A DNA stretch of 64,000 nucleotides from Flavobacterium sp. WV_118_3 (lineage in GTDB: Bacteria; Bacteroidota; Bacteroidia; Flavobacteriales; Flavobacteriaceae): the NCBI RefSeq assembly GCF_039778605.1, contig NZ_CP156060.1:2728001-2792000 (forward strand). The letters are read 5' to 3'. This document shows, one piece after another, positions 34,941-43,837 of the stretch. Position 1 is the first letter of the stretch. The number at the start of each line of letters is the position of its first letter. A program made the position numbers and the translations under genes. Below the pieces are notes generated by a model. That model saw nothing but the letters and a program-made list of their open reading frames with translations, was not told the origin of the DNA and made no database searches.

Positions 34941-36164
34941 ATGGAGACTACTGCAAATGACGTTTATGACGTAATCGTGATTGGTGGCGGCGCTATGGGC
35001 CTGTCCACTGCCTACTATTCGGGAAAAAGAAAGGCCAAAACACTCGTGCTGGAACAGTTTACTTTTGTAAACCAACAGGGAAGTTCTGCCGGTGTTTCCC
35101 GACAATTCCGTATTCCGTATCCTGAAAAATATATGGTTCAGATGGCACTGGATTCCTTACCGTATTGGAAAGAACTCCAAAGCCATACCGAAACCGAACT
35201 ACTCGACAAAGTCGGCACGCTTTGGTTTGGCGATCCGGAGGTGCACTCTACCGAAGGAAATATCGCAAAAGCTGAAATCGCCTTAAAAGAACTCAACGTT
35301 CCCTATACCAAACTGACCGCCAAGGAAGTCGAAGAACAATATAATTTCCGCAACCTACCGGATAACTATACCGGTTTGTTTCAGGCAGACGGTGCCAGTA
35401 TCAACTTTAAAGCGACTATCGAAACCTTACTGGAGCTTTGCCGGAAAGACGCCAATATCACTTTGATGGAACAATCTCCGGTAACCGATATCGAACGCAA
35501 AGACGATTTGTTTCACCTTACGACTCCCAATGGTTATTATGCCGCTAAAAAAATCGTGATCACTCCCGGTCCGTATATCAATAGTGTGATCAACTTATTG
35601 GATTTTACGATTGAAGCAACCTATTGGAATATGGCTTCCGCCTATTTTAAAAAGACCAACGAAAAAGTACAATATCCAACCTGGTTTGTCTTTCAGAATG
35701 CCGAAGGCGACAATGGCAATCAGTTTTATGGCTTCCCGGAAGTCGACTGGGATCATCCGGACTATATCCGTGTCGCACCCGATTTTGTAATCGAACCATT
35801 GGACGAACCGTACGACCGTTCCTTTATTCCGAACGAAAAAGAATTGCACTACACCTCCGAATGGGTTAAAAATCATATGACCGGGTTGGATACCGAGGCT
35901 TGCTTTACGTCGACCTGTCTGATCGCACTGAGTAAAATCCCGAATAAAGAATTGATCATCGATTTCGCACCAAGCTACGTTCCCAACCATGAGGATATCG
36001 TGGTCTATGCGACCGGATGGGCGGCCAAATTTACGCCGCTATTGGGTAAGATCTTATCCGATATGGCTTTGGATGGTAAATCCGATTACGATATTTCCAA
36101 TTTCCAATTGGGTTATAAATTCTTTAGAGCGCTTCAACCCATTAACCAAAACCTACCATTATGA
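34941..36164 (+). CDS. FAD-dependent amine oxidase, SolA/sarcosine oxidase type
   Basis: The 407-residue flavoprotein opens with the FAD-binding motif DVIVIGGGAMGLSTAYYSG and continues with QGSSAGVSRQFRIPY, a segment typical of monomeric sarcosine oxidase and N-methyltryptophan oxidase, where an arginine binds the substrate carboxylate. The C-terminal VVYATGWAAKFTPLLGKIL corresponds to the second FAD segment. In MSOX the flavin is bound to a cysteine in a CxY motif; CFTSTCLIALS here may hold it (inference). Its stop overlaps the next amine oxidase start (ATGA), so the two probably act on the same amine or amino acid. Confidence 0.85.
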   Translation: METTANDVYDVIVIGGGAMGLSTAYYSGKRKAKTLVLEQFTFVNQQGSSAGVSRQFRIPYPEKYMVQMALDSLPYWKELQSHTETELLDKVGTLWFGDPEVHSTEGNIAKAEIALKELNVPYTKLTAKEVEEQYNFRNLPDNYTGLFQADGASINFKATIETLLELCRKDANITLMEQSPVTDIERKDDLFHLTTPNGYYAAKKIVITPGPYINSVINLLDFTIEATYWNMASAYFKKTNEKVQYPTWFVFQNAEGDNGNQFYGFPEVDWDHPDYIRVAPDFVIEPLDEPYDRSFIPNEKELHYTSEWVKNHMTGLDTEACFTSTCLIALSKIPNKELIIDFAPSYVPNHEDIVVYATGWAAKFTPLLGKILSDMALDGKSDYDISNFQLGYKFFRALQPINQNLPL

Positions 36165-37921
36165 ATAAAAACACACCTTTAAATCCGGGGATGGAACCCG
36201 GTTTAAAAATTGAAGTAGCCATTGTTGGCGCCGGTACTTCCGGATTATATACAGCTTACCGACTGGTAGCCGATAAAAAATTCACCGCCGATCAGGTTCA
36301 GATTTTTGATCTGAATGACCGTTTAGGCGGCCGACTGGAATCGGTGATTATGCCCGGAATGGATTTCTGGGGCGAATTAGGTGGAATGCGCTACCTGACA
36401 TCTCAGGAAATCGTAACCACACTTATTGAAGGTTATCCGTTAACCGAACCCGATCTAAACAAACGCAAACAGGTACTGGTTGACAAAATGAACCCGGTGC
36501 CGTTTCCAATGGGCGACACTTCAAAATTACTGATGTATTTGCGAAAAGAGCGCTGTAAACAGGATGCCTGGAATGTGGCTCAGGATGCCGGTGAAAAGTT
36601 CATCACCCGTTATTATCTGAATGACGACACTATCGGTTTTAGTTCCGATCAGTTGTTCAATAAGATCATTTATGACGTGCTAATGGCCGATCCATGGTTC
36701 CGGGAGCATTATTCGGCTTTCGTCAAAAAAACATCCGAATACGACTATACTTTCGAAATAACGAGTCGCCAATGGGACGATATCAAACCGAAATTGCGCT
36801 ATAATTTTAAAGGATCGCCTTACGAAGGCCGAAAAGTAAACGACATCGGTTTTTGGAATTTGATCAAAGATCAGGTATCACAGGAAGGTTATACTTTTTT
36901 AGCCAATGCCGGCGGTTATTATTCCAATACAATCAACTGGAATTCAGCTGAAGCCTTCCCATATATGGTGGGCGACTTTTCCGAAGGGACCGTTTATAAA
37001 ACCATTGAAGAAGGTTTTGACAGTATTGCCTACGCCATTGCCAACACCTATATGGACAATCCGGGCGCCTGTATCTGGTCAGAAAACAAATTAATTACCT
37101 TTACAAAAGAGCACGCTTTTACGCATTCGCACAAATACCAGCTGACGTTCCTAAATATTAAAACCAATGAGGAATGGCATGTTTATGCCAATAATATCGT
37201 ATTGGCGATGCCGCGTAGATCGCTGGAATTACTGGATCAGGAAAACTTCTTTTTTAATGTGAATGAAGACAGTACGCTAAACAATAATATCCGTTCGGTG
37301 ATTATGGAACCGGCTTTTAAAATCCTGATGGGATTCCCGCATCCGTGGTGGAAAAAACTAGGCATCGATTCCGGGCATTCCATAACCGATTTACCAATGC
37401 GCCAGTGCTATTATTTTGGCACCGATACGCATACCGATAATTCAATGTTATTGGGTAGTTACGGAGACATGGAAACCGAAACGTTCTGGAAAGCACTATC
37501 GGACGATAAGATTCTTTTTAAAGTAAAAGCGTCCAAATCGGCTTCGTTAAAAGAACTACACGAACTGGATAGCGTTCAGGCTTCCCAAATGATGGTAAAC
37601 GAAGTGATGAACCAGTTACGCGAACTACATGGTCCGGATGTGGAAATCCCGGATCCGTATGTGACCTATTTCAGAGACTGGTCCGATGATCCGTTTGGTG
37701 CCGGATATCACGCCTGGAAAGCCGGATATGAGGTTAAAAATGTCATGCCATACATGCGACAACCAAAACCAACAGAACAAATCCATATTTGCGGGGAAGC
37801 CTATTCCGATCAGCAAGGATGGGTTGAAGGCGCACTATGTGAAGCCGAAAAAATGCTGGAAACTCATTTTGGACTAGAGCGTCCGGAATGGCTGGATCCG
37901 GCGTATTATTTAGGCTGGTAA
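36161..37921 (+). CDS. Flavin monoamine oxidase / L-amino acid oxidase family
   Basis: The 586-residue protein has the dinucleotide-binding motif VAIVGAGTSGLYTAYRL, followed by LNDRLGGRLESV, the GG-doublet of the amine oxidase family. The C-terminal ICGEAYSDQQGWVEGALCEAEKML closes the FAD site. A large central domain (about 110-460) carries the substrate pocket. It is longer than typical monoamine oxidases and nearer in size to bacterial L-amino acid oxidases. Overlap of four bases with the SolA-like gene shows translational coupling. Substrate is unknown; an oxidative amino acid breakdown or a small secondary-metabolite step are both possible. Confidence 0.87.
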   Translation: MNKNTPLNPGMEPGLKIEVAIVGAGTSGLYTAYRLVADKKFTADQVQIFDLNDRLGGRLESVIMPGMDFWGELGGMRYLTSQEIVTTLIEGYPLTEPDLNKRKQVLVDKMNPVPFPMGDTSKLLMYLRKERCKQDAWNVAQDAGEKFITRYYLNDDTIGFSSDQLFNKIIYDVLMADPWFREHYSAFVKKTSEYDYTFEITSRQWDDIKPKLRYNFKGSPYEGRKVNDIGFWNLIKDQVSQEGYTFLANAGGYYSNTINWNSAEAFPYMVGDFSEGTVYKTIEEGFDSIAYAIANTYMDNPGACIWSENKLITFTKEHAFTHSHKYQLTFLNIKTNEEWHVYANNIVLAMPRRSLELLDQENFFFNVNEDSTLNNNIRSVIMEPAFKILMGFPHPWWKKLGIDSGHSITDLPMRQCYYFGTDTHTDNSMLLGSYGDMETETFWKALSDDKILFKVKASKSASLKELHELDSVQASQMMVNEVMNQLRELHGPDVEIPDPYVTYFRDWSDDPFGAGYHAWKAGYEVKNVMPYMRQPKPTEQIHICGEAYSDQQGWVEGALCEAEKMLETHFGLERPEWLDPAYYLGW

Positions 37922-37928
37922 TACAACT

Positions 37929-37962
37929 TATCTTCCGGACAAACAACATTGCCCGGAAGATA
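37929..37962. terminator. Hairpin between convergent genes
   Basis: TATCTTCCGG pairs perfectly with CCGGAAGATA across a 14-base loop, seven bases after the amine oxidase stop and seven before the stop of the convergent lipoprotein gene. The T run is weak on both strands. Confidence 0.45.
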
Positions 37963-37968
37963 TTCTAC

Positions 37969-38955
37969 TTATATTTTCAGGTTTTCCAGTTCCATCGACA
38001 GCGCTTTTAAATCCTGTTTCATCAGGTTGATCTGCGATTCCAACTGGTCGTACATATTGGCCCGGTTATCCAATTCCTGTGCCGAATATTTACCGCCATT
38101 TCCAAAATACAATTCCAGTAATTGGGTTTTCTTTTTGGATTTTTCATCCGCAATCTGACCAAAATTCATCCATTTTTCAATAATCTCCCGACGGAAAGAG
38201 ACTTTTCCCGGTTCGTTTGGATTGCTATAATTCAGATAATACCAAACCGTTGGCGGAAAAATAGAAGAAGTCGGCCGACCTTCCCATATATCACGCAACG
38301 CATTCCGGTTATGATAAAACTCAATACTGCGTTTGTTCCGAAGAATCAGCATCCCTAAGGTGGCTTCAGTAATCCCGGTTCCCAGTCCAATATAATCGCC
38401 GGTATTTCCTTTGTCGATTAACAATCCGGAAGCAATCGCTCCCGCAGCGCCGATTACGATCGCTCCAACGGTTAATTTACTCTCCGTTTCGTCCTCTTTC
38501 CCTTTTAAAAAATCGGCGATCTGACTGGTTCGTTCTTCTTCGCAATCCATTTCCGAGGAAACCGCCGATACTTCCAATGACGCGATATTGATGCGTTGGT
38601 TTAACTTTTGAACCAACTCCAATTGCGTTAGTCGGTTTTCAATAGTTGGATCCTGTTTATATTTTTTGCGTATCGTCACATAATCCCCTACCAAATCCAA
38701 AACACCAATCGCATTGGCCGCATTCAGACTTTTAAAACTAAATCGCGAGGCCAGAGCCGTGTCGACCGGAATGGTGTGCATGGGTTGGGGCATTTCGGCT
38801 ACCGTATAATTGTAGACATTCTGCTGATTGCAATTACTCGTATACAATTGTGATTTCATCCGATTGGGCTGAAATCCGGAACAGGACGTTATAACAAACG
38901 CGCTGATCAATACTACTTGGGGAATGTATTTTTTGAGTACAGTTGTGTTTTCCAT
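37969..38955 (-). CDS. Unknown lipoprotein with membrane hairpin and coiled coil
   Basis: The 328-residue protein has a lipoprotein signal (lipobox VITSC). A charged helical region follows, then a glycine/alanine-rich double hydrophobic stretch near 160-205 (VGAIVIGAAGAIASGLL, GTGITEATLGMLIL). The C-terminal end is a coiled coil (YDQLESQINLMKQDLKALSM). I do not recognise the family. It stands alone on the minus strand, with an AT-rich 263-base gap upstream that separates it from the unknown two-gene cassette. Confidence 0.75.
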   Translation of the reverse strand: MENTTVLKKYIPQVVLISAFVITSCSGFQPNRMKSQLYTSNCNQQNVYNYTVAEMPQPMHTIPVDTALASRFSFKSLNAANAIGVLDLVGDYVTIRKKYKQDPTIENRLTQLELVQKLNQRINIASLEVSAVSSEMDCEEERTSQIADFLKGKEDETESKLTVGAIVIGAAGAIASGLLIDKGNTGDYIGLGTGITEATLGMLILRNKRSIEFYHNRNALRDIWEGRPTSSIFPPTVWYYLNYSNPNEPGKVSFRREIIEKWMNFGQIADEKSKKKTQLLELYFGNGGKYSAQELDNRANMYDQLESQINLMKQDLKALSMELENLKI

Positions 38956-39070
38956 CGTTATGATTTTAGAATCGATGAATACTAAATAACCCGAAATCTG
39001 TTTTCTTTTAGGAATTTTTAAATACAGGAATTAAGTTACCATTTTTTCCTGATAATTTATCAAATGACTC

Positions 39071-39085
39071 AAAAAAACACTCCTA
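39071..39085 (+). repeat. 15-base direct repeat, left of the two-gene cassette
   Basis: AAAAAAACACTCCTA recurs exactly at 40822-40836, where it forms the left half of a terminator hairpin. Here the matching right half is absent. The two copies bracket the unknown cassette. Confidence 0.5.
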
Positions 39086-39133
39086 ATTCACTGATAAACA
39101 AAATACATTTTTTCTTTAGCAGAATAAAAAACT

Positions 39134-39141
39134 TATATTTG
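39134..39141 (+). promoter_or_regulatory. -7 box of the unknown two-gene cassette
   Basis: TATATTTG matches TAnnTTTG exactly, 77 bases before the start codon at 39219, implying a 5' leader of about 70 bases, long for this genome. Confidence 0.5.
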
Positions 39142-39218
39142 TATAAATAGCTCTAACAATATCATGAATTTCTTTCCTTTATAACATTATTTCGATTTAT
39201 TATTGTTACTATATATTT

Positions 39219-40361
39219 ATGTCAACAGAGAAGATTTTTATCAAACCTAAATTAGAAGGACAACGTTTTGATGACCACACGCTTCCTGTCAATATTTTAG
39301 AAGACTTCTCCGCTTTTGAAGAGTTAATTTTTGAACTGGCAAAAAAAATATATCTTGATCTCAATCCGCAGCGAAAAAGAGTCCCCAAAGGGTTTACAGA
39401 AAATATTTATCTGAAACTTTCAACTATAGAAGAAGGTAGTACCATTCCACAAATAGTAATCGCTACTACTATTAGTGTTTTTGCTACTCCTAACATCAGT
39501 GTTCCTAACGACGAGTATTTTAGCTATTTTGAAAAAGCCCGGGATAAAGTATTTGAATTAATTGAAAATGCAAATTCTGATAAATCTGTTGAAACAGAGA
39601 GCAAGTTTCTAAACTATTTTAACCGAATTGGAAAAAACTTAAAAGAAGGCGAAACGATCGACTTTCTAAATTCCGATTCTTCTACAAGAAATGTAACGTT
39701 CAGCAAAAATACGCGAAGAAAAATACTGCTTTCTCGAAATGAAAAACTTGAATATTCGGAATTGATCCACGAAAACGTTCGTATATCTGCTATAGATAAA
39801 AAAAAACAAGTCTTTTATATTGAACTAAAAGACGCTACCTACGAATGTCCTATCGTAACTGATTTTCACGACACCATTATCACAGCTTTTCAAGAATATG
39901 AAAACAAAACATTAATTTCGGTAAAAGCGACAGGTTTGTTTAATAATCAGAACAAACTAATTCACATCGAAAAAATTGAATCAATGGACATATTGGATCC
40001 ATTTGACGTAAGTGTTCGATTAAACGATCTTTTAGAGTTGAAAGACAAATGGTATGACGGTGTAGATGGCAAGATGTTAAACCAAAAGAATACCTTACTT
40101 TTTAAAGATTACTTTAATGCCTATTTTAATTCTGACTTACAACTACCTGCTATTTTCCCAACATTAAATGGAAATATTGTTCTTGAATGGAAAAAAGGCA
40201 CCATTGAAATCTCAATAGAAATAGATCTAAGCCATTTAAAGGCAGATATTTTCTATTTCGACATGGAAAACGATAATAATGATTTTCAGGAAAATATTGA
40301 CTTAAAAATTCCTTCCGACTGGATTAAAATCAACACTCTTATTTCTCAAAACATCACGTAA
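39219..40361 (+). CDS. Unknown 380-residue protein, first gene of a two-gene cassette
   Basis: I do not recognise a named domain. The N-terminus reads as a compact module (FIKPKLEGQRFDDHTLPVNI, then a helix FSAFEELIFELAKKIYLDLNP and KRVPKGFTENIYLKLSTIEEGSTIP). A beta-rich middle part (about 170-260) follows, with an acidic C-terminus. No signal peptide or membrane helix is visible, so it is probably cytoplasmic. Codon use is AT-rich: 60-base samples gave 27% and 37% GC. It ends three bases before its partner gene. Position in an accessory-looking island and tight pairing suggest a toxin-antitoxin or defence function, which is unproven. Confidence 0.75.
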   Translation: MSTEKIFIKPKLEGQRFDDHTLPVNILEDFSAFEELIFELAKKIYLDLNPQRKRVPKGFTENIYLKLSTIEEGSTIPQIVIATTISVFATPNISVPNDEYFSYFEKARDKVFELIENANSDKSVETESKFLNYFNRIGKNLKEGETIDFLNSDSSTRNVTFSKNTRRKILLSRNEKLEYSELIHENVRISAIDKKKQVFYIELKDATYECPIVTDFHDTIITAFQEYENKTLISVKATGLFNNQNKLIHIEKIESMDILDPFDVSVRLNDLLELKDKWYDGVDGKMLNQKNTLLFKDYFNAYFNSDLQLPAIFPTLNGNIVLEWKKGTIEISIEIDLSHLKADIFYFDMENDNNDFQENIDLKIPSDWIKINTLISQNIT

Positions 40362-40364
40362 TTA

Positions 40365-40766
40365 ATGACCAACGCAACTTTACTTCATCGGCAAATACAT
40401 CCTAGCTGGATTCAAAATAATTTTATTTCCGAACAGGCTTTCTTAGCTGAAAACAACATTGCCTCTTTAGCATTTACGCCTTCAGAAAAAGATAATAAAA
40501 AACTCTCTGTTTATAATGGTGAAAAATTTTCAGCCCTAGACTCTTTTAACCACTTTACTCAAAATTATGTTTCTGCGGGCGTTTTATCGGTAACATTTGC
40601 AGAAGTAATTGCCATTCAAAATTTAAATGCCTACGAAGACAATACCCCATTTGCCGGACATGCTGTCATTGACTACACCAATATCGCAACAACCAATCAA
40701 ATGAAGAAAAGTGCCAAAAAACTCAAAAACAAAGCCATTGAGAGAGGTTGGACTCATAAAATATAA
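40365..40766 (+). CDS. Unknown 133-residue protein, second gene of the cassette
   Basis: The soluble protein begins LLHRQIHPSWIQNNFISEQAF. Other notable parts are the PSEKDNKKLSVYNGEKFSAL segment, YVSAGVLSVTFAEV, and a C-terminal basic helix (NQMKKSAKKLKNKAIERGW). I recall no characterised family. The start codon lies three bases after the previous stop, so the two genes are translated as a unit. A strong terminator follows at 40821-40853. The small size beside a larger partner fits an antitoxin, immunity or adapter role, but no motif confirms any of these. Confidence 0.72.
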   Translation: MTNATLLHRQIHPSWIQNNFISEQAFLAENNIASLAFTPSEKDNKKLSVYNGEKFSALDSFNHFTQNYVSAGVLSVTFAEVIAIQNLNAYEDNTPFAGHAVIDYTNIATTNQMKKSAKKLKNKAIERGWTHKI

Positions 40767-40820
40767 AAATTATACTTCAATTTTATTTTTGCATTACAAT
40801 TTTACAATCGTTAAAGTACA

Positions 40821-40853
40821 TAAAAAAACACTCCTAGAACGAGTGTTTTTTTA
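40821..40853. terminator. Bidirectional terminator after the cassette
   Basis: A perfect 13-base stem (40821-40833 with 40841-40853) with a 7-base loop and seven-base A and T runs serves both the plus-strand cassette and the convergent AsmA-like gene, whose stop is at 40856. Its left half carries the 15-base repeat seen at 39071. Confidence 0.88.
40822..40836 (+). repeat. 15-base direct repeat, right of the two-gene cassette
   Basis: AAAAAAACACTCCTA matches 39071-39085 exactly and here is the left arm and loop start of the terminator at 40821-40853. Confidence 0.5.
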
Positions 40854-40855
40854 TG

Positions 40856-43693
40856 CTATTCCTTTTCTTTTGGTTTTTCCGGTGCGGGTGTTACCGACGG
40901 TTCCGGTTTTGGTTCCGAAGGAGGTGGCGTAGCCGGTGCCGGTGTTCCTTTGTATTCGGTTTCGGGAACTTCTTCGCCCGTTTTGCTAAATACTTTTATT
41001 TTAGGATTGTCTTTGTTTCCTGTAATCACAACCGGAATTCCGATTAATCCGAATGGCGGTAATCCCAAACGCATTCGCAGATTCATCTGACCGGCAAAGT
41101 TGGTTTGCCCTTTGAATTTCAAACGGAATAAAGCTACTTTGATCAACGTTTCATCAATAGTGATCACATTATTTTTAATGTTCGAATTGATTTCCACTTC
41201 ACTTAAATCCGGATCATTGATACCATCGGATCCTGTTTTTTTACTGATCGCCGAAAACAATTTCAGCCCTTTTATTTTTACTTTTTTAACCGTTACCACA
41301 CCATCTCCTTTTAACGATGGCATGATCGGTTGCATGTTCTGATCGAGTACGCCGCGTAAACGGTAATCGACACCTATGATTCCTTCGGCTTTTTCGGCCG
41401 ATGTCATTAAATCGCGGAATAATTTCACTTCACGGTACGCACGGTTCACATCGAAATCTTTCGCGCGGTAACGCAGACTAAAGTTCGCTTTATCGGCACT
41501 TACATCGTCGTAAACACCATCCAATGTCATCCGGCTTCCGATAATGCCAATACCCGCATTGCGCAACATGATTTTTCCTTTTTTGACCATTGCTTTTCCA
41601 GACATGTCATTCAGTACCAAACCATCGTAGTCAATTTTTTTAGCATTGGCCACAACCGAAACATTCAGATTTGTAGGTACCACAACAACACCCGTTGGTT
41701 CTTTCGGTTTTGTTTTTTTCGCATTGACCTTGGAATTATTTGTTTTGACACCATCCGGATTGTAGGCCATAAATTCGTTAACATTTAGAAAATCGGACTG
41801 CAACGCGAAGTTTCCGGAAAGAACACTTTTATCGTTCAATACATAATTGATTACATTTTGTAACTGACCATTCAAATTAAAATCCGACTGCCCATAGCCC
41901 GCTTTAAAAGCGTTAAAAAACATTTTGTCGCGATCAAATCGGAACAAACCTTCTTTGATCAGGAATGGTTTTGGAAAAAACTGCGATTTTGCCGTAATAT
42001 CCCGTAATACCAGGGTCCCTTTGTTATTCATTTTACCATATTGTCCCGTAGTAGCATAGCTCTGTTTTCCTTGTAAAAATAAATCGGCTTTGATATACCC
42101 TTTTACGTCAAGTCCTTCCTGACGGAATACTTGATAGACTTTTGCGACGTCAATTTCGCCCTTAGCTTTGACTTTATAAGACAGATCTTCAAAATTCGAT
42201 AAATCGGCTGCGACAAACACCGGATTGCCTTCAAAATGAAAGGAAGCCGGCGTTACTTTTACCATAAGATCTTTATAATTACCCGTTGTATTTTTGATAC
42301 GCGCATTGATTCGGATGGAATCGATCGGGTTTGGATAATACGGTGTCTTTAATCGTCCACCTTGTAGGGCTAAAAATCCATCGGTAATCGGGAATAGCTT
42401 CTGAGTCGCATCATAATCGCCTTTGGCTTTGATACTCGTGGTTAACAATCCTTTGACTTCTATCTTTTCCAATCCCAAAGCACGGTTTAATTTTTCCAGA
42501 TCCAGTTTGGCCTTCATATCGGTATTTACATTGATATGTTTGGTTCCTTTGGAATAGAGTTTCCCAGCCAAAAAGTCTTTCCCAACATTAAAGTGGATCG
42601 AATCCATATCGATTTCCAATAAATCCGGATTTAACGATGGCATTCGGGTATTGAATTTTAAAAAGATATTCGAAGTCGGAAACGGTGTATCTTTATAAGC
42701 GATATAACCGTCGCGGATATTAACTGCCAAGCCTAAATCGGGTTTTTTATTTTGAGAAGCGTTGTAGATTCCTTTGAACGTAAATAACACATCCGTTTGT
42801 CCCTGTACCTTTGTTTTCTCCAACCAGGTCACATAGGCCGGTGGCATCGCGGTGAACAAATCGTTTAGGTTACTATTCTGGGTTTCTACGTGAATATCGA
42901 TATCATATCCGTCTTTCAGGAAGTTCAGTTTTCCGATAAATTTCACCGGAAGTTTATTAATTTTCAGGTTATTTTGTCTAAAAACAAACGACAGGGAATT
43001 GGTATTGATTCGCGTTAGTAAATCGGCGTTAACCACTTTGTTTTTCAGGTAGGTTTCTCCGTCAAAAGCAAAATCCAACGATCCGATTCGCGCCTTTGTT
43101 GTCAGATCAAAAATAGACTTATCCAAGTCGCCTTTTCCGATATAATTAAAATCTTTGGCATCGATCGCCAGTTTAGCTGAAAGGTCGTTGTATTTTAAAT
43201 GAACGTTTTTAATTTCGATCCGATCCAGTCGTATCGAAGCCGATTCTGTAGTGTCGGCTGTTTTGGGTGCATTCGAAATATAGACATTATAATTCGCATG
43301 TCCGTGTTCGTCCACTTTGATATTCGCCTGTCCATCGGACAAATAAATCTCGTCAATACTCACCTGATTGTCAAAAATAAGGCGTTTCAGGTTGATTCCG
43401 AAAGCCACTTCTTTTGCCGCTACCAAAGTATCGTTTCGATAGGGTGCCGATCCTTTTAACGAAAATTCATCCAACGAAACCGTTAACGACGGAAAATGCT
43501 TATAAAACGACAAATGCGTTTCTTTAAAATTCAGTTCGCCATCCAGTTTTTGATTCGCGGCTTTTTTTACCTGTTCGGCAATGGTTCCCGGAAACAGCAA
43601 CGGAATCAGGAATAATAACAGCAATATGCTACCGATTGTGATTCCAGTGATCTTAAGGGTCTTGAGGATTATATTTTTAGGGGAGCGCTTCAT
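40856..43693 (-). CDS. AsmA-family envelope protein
   Basis: The 945-residue protein has an N-terminal membrane helix (about 12-33) and a very long beta-rich periplasmic region ending in an AsmA-like C-terminal domain (about 770-890; LSGNFALQSDFLNVNEFM earlier, VKIKGLKLFSAISKKTGSD and FKGQTNFAGQMNLRMRLGLPPFGLIGIPVVI at the end). The last 40 residues are rich in Pro, Glu and Lys. AsmA-like proteins form bridge-like grooves thought to move phospholipid between the two membranes. A -7 box only four bases before the ATG points to a leaderless or nearly leaderless message. Confidence 0.87.
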   Translation of the reverse strand: MKRSPKNIILKTLKITGITIGSILLLLFLIPLLFPGTIAEQVKKAANQKLDGELNFKETHLSFYKHFPSLTVSLDEFSLKGSAPYRNDTLVAAKEVAFGINLKRLIFDNQVSIDEIYLSDGQANIKVDEHGHANYNVYISNAPKTADTTESASIRLDRIEIKNVHLKYNDLSAKLAIDAKDFNYIGKGDLDKSIFDLTTKARIGSLDFAFDGETYLKNKVVNADLLTRINTNSLSFVFRQNNLKINKLPVKFIGKLNFLKDGYDIDIHVETQNSNLNDLFTAMPPAYVTWLEKTKVQGQTDVLFTFKGIYNASQNKKPDLGLAVNIRDGYIAYKDTPFPTSNIFLKFNTRMPSLNPDLLEIDMDSIHFNVGKDFLAGKLYSKGTKHINVNTDMKAKLDLEKLNRALGLEKIEVKGLLTTSIKAKGDYDATQKLFPITDGFLALQGGRLKTPYYPNPIDSIRINARIKNTTGNYKDLMVKVTPASFHFEGNPVFVAADLSNFEDLSYKVKAKGEIDVAKVYQVFRQEGLDVKGYIKADLFLQGKQSYATTGQYGKMNNKGTLVLRDITAKSQFFPKPFLIKEGLFRFDRDKMFFNAFKAGYGQSDFNLNGQLQNVINYVLNDKSVLSGNFALQSDFLNVNEFMAYNPDGVKTNNSKVNAKKTKPKEPTGVVVVPTNLNVSVVANAKKIDYDGLVLNDMSGKAMVKKGKIMLRNAGIGIIGSRMTLDGVYDDVSADKANFSLRYRAKDFDVNRAYREVKLFRDLMTSAEKAEGIIGVDYRLRGVLDQNMQPIMPSLKGDGVVTVKKVKIKGLKLFSAISKKTGSDGINDPDLSEVEINSNIKNNVITIDETLIKVALFRLKFKGQTNFAGQMNLRMRLGLPPFGLIGIPVVITGNKDNPKIKVFSKTGEEVPETEYKGTPAPATPPPSEPKPEPSVTPAPEKPKEKE

Positions 43694-43697
43694 ACTA

Positions 43698-43705
43698 CAA
43701 AAGTA
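43698..43705 (-). promoter_or_regulatory. -7 box of the AsmA gene
   Basis: The minus strand reads TACTTTTG, an exact TAnnTTTG, four bases from the start codon. Transcription would start at or within a few bases of the ATG. Confidence 0.5.
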
Positions 43706-43837
43706 CTATCTAATTTTCAAATTTTAACAGAATATTCCGTATTCGGCTCATAAAAATTCGTTAACAAAATGTGCTATAACCGACGGTAATCACTTTTTCT
43801 GTTATTTTTACATAACTAAATTAATCAAAATAACATC

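Noticed and set aside
39071..40836. Possible insertion sequence with 15-base target duplications
   Set aside because: No transposase or terminal inverted repeats occur inside; seven of the 15 bases are A, so a chance or terminator-related match remains possible. Kept only as a cassette observation.
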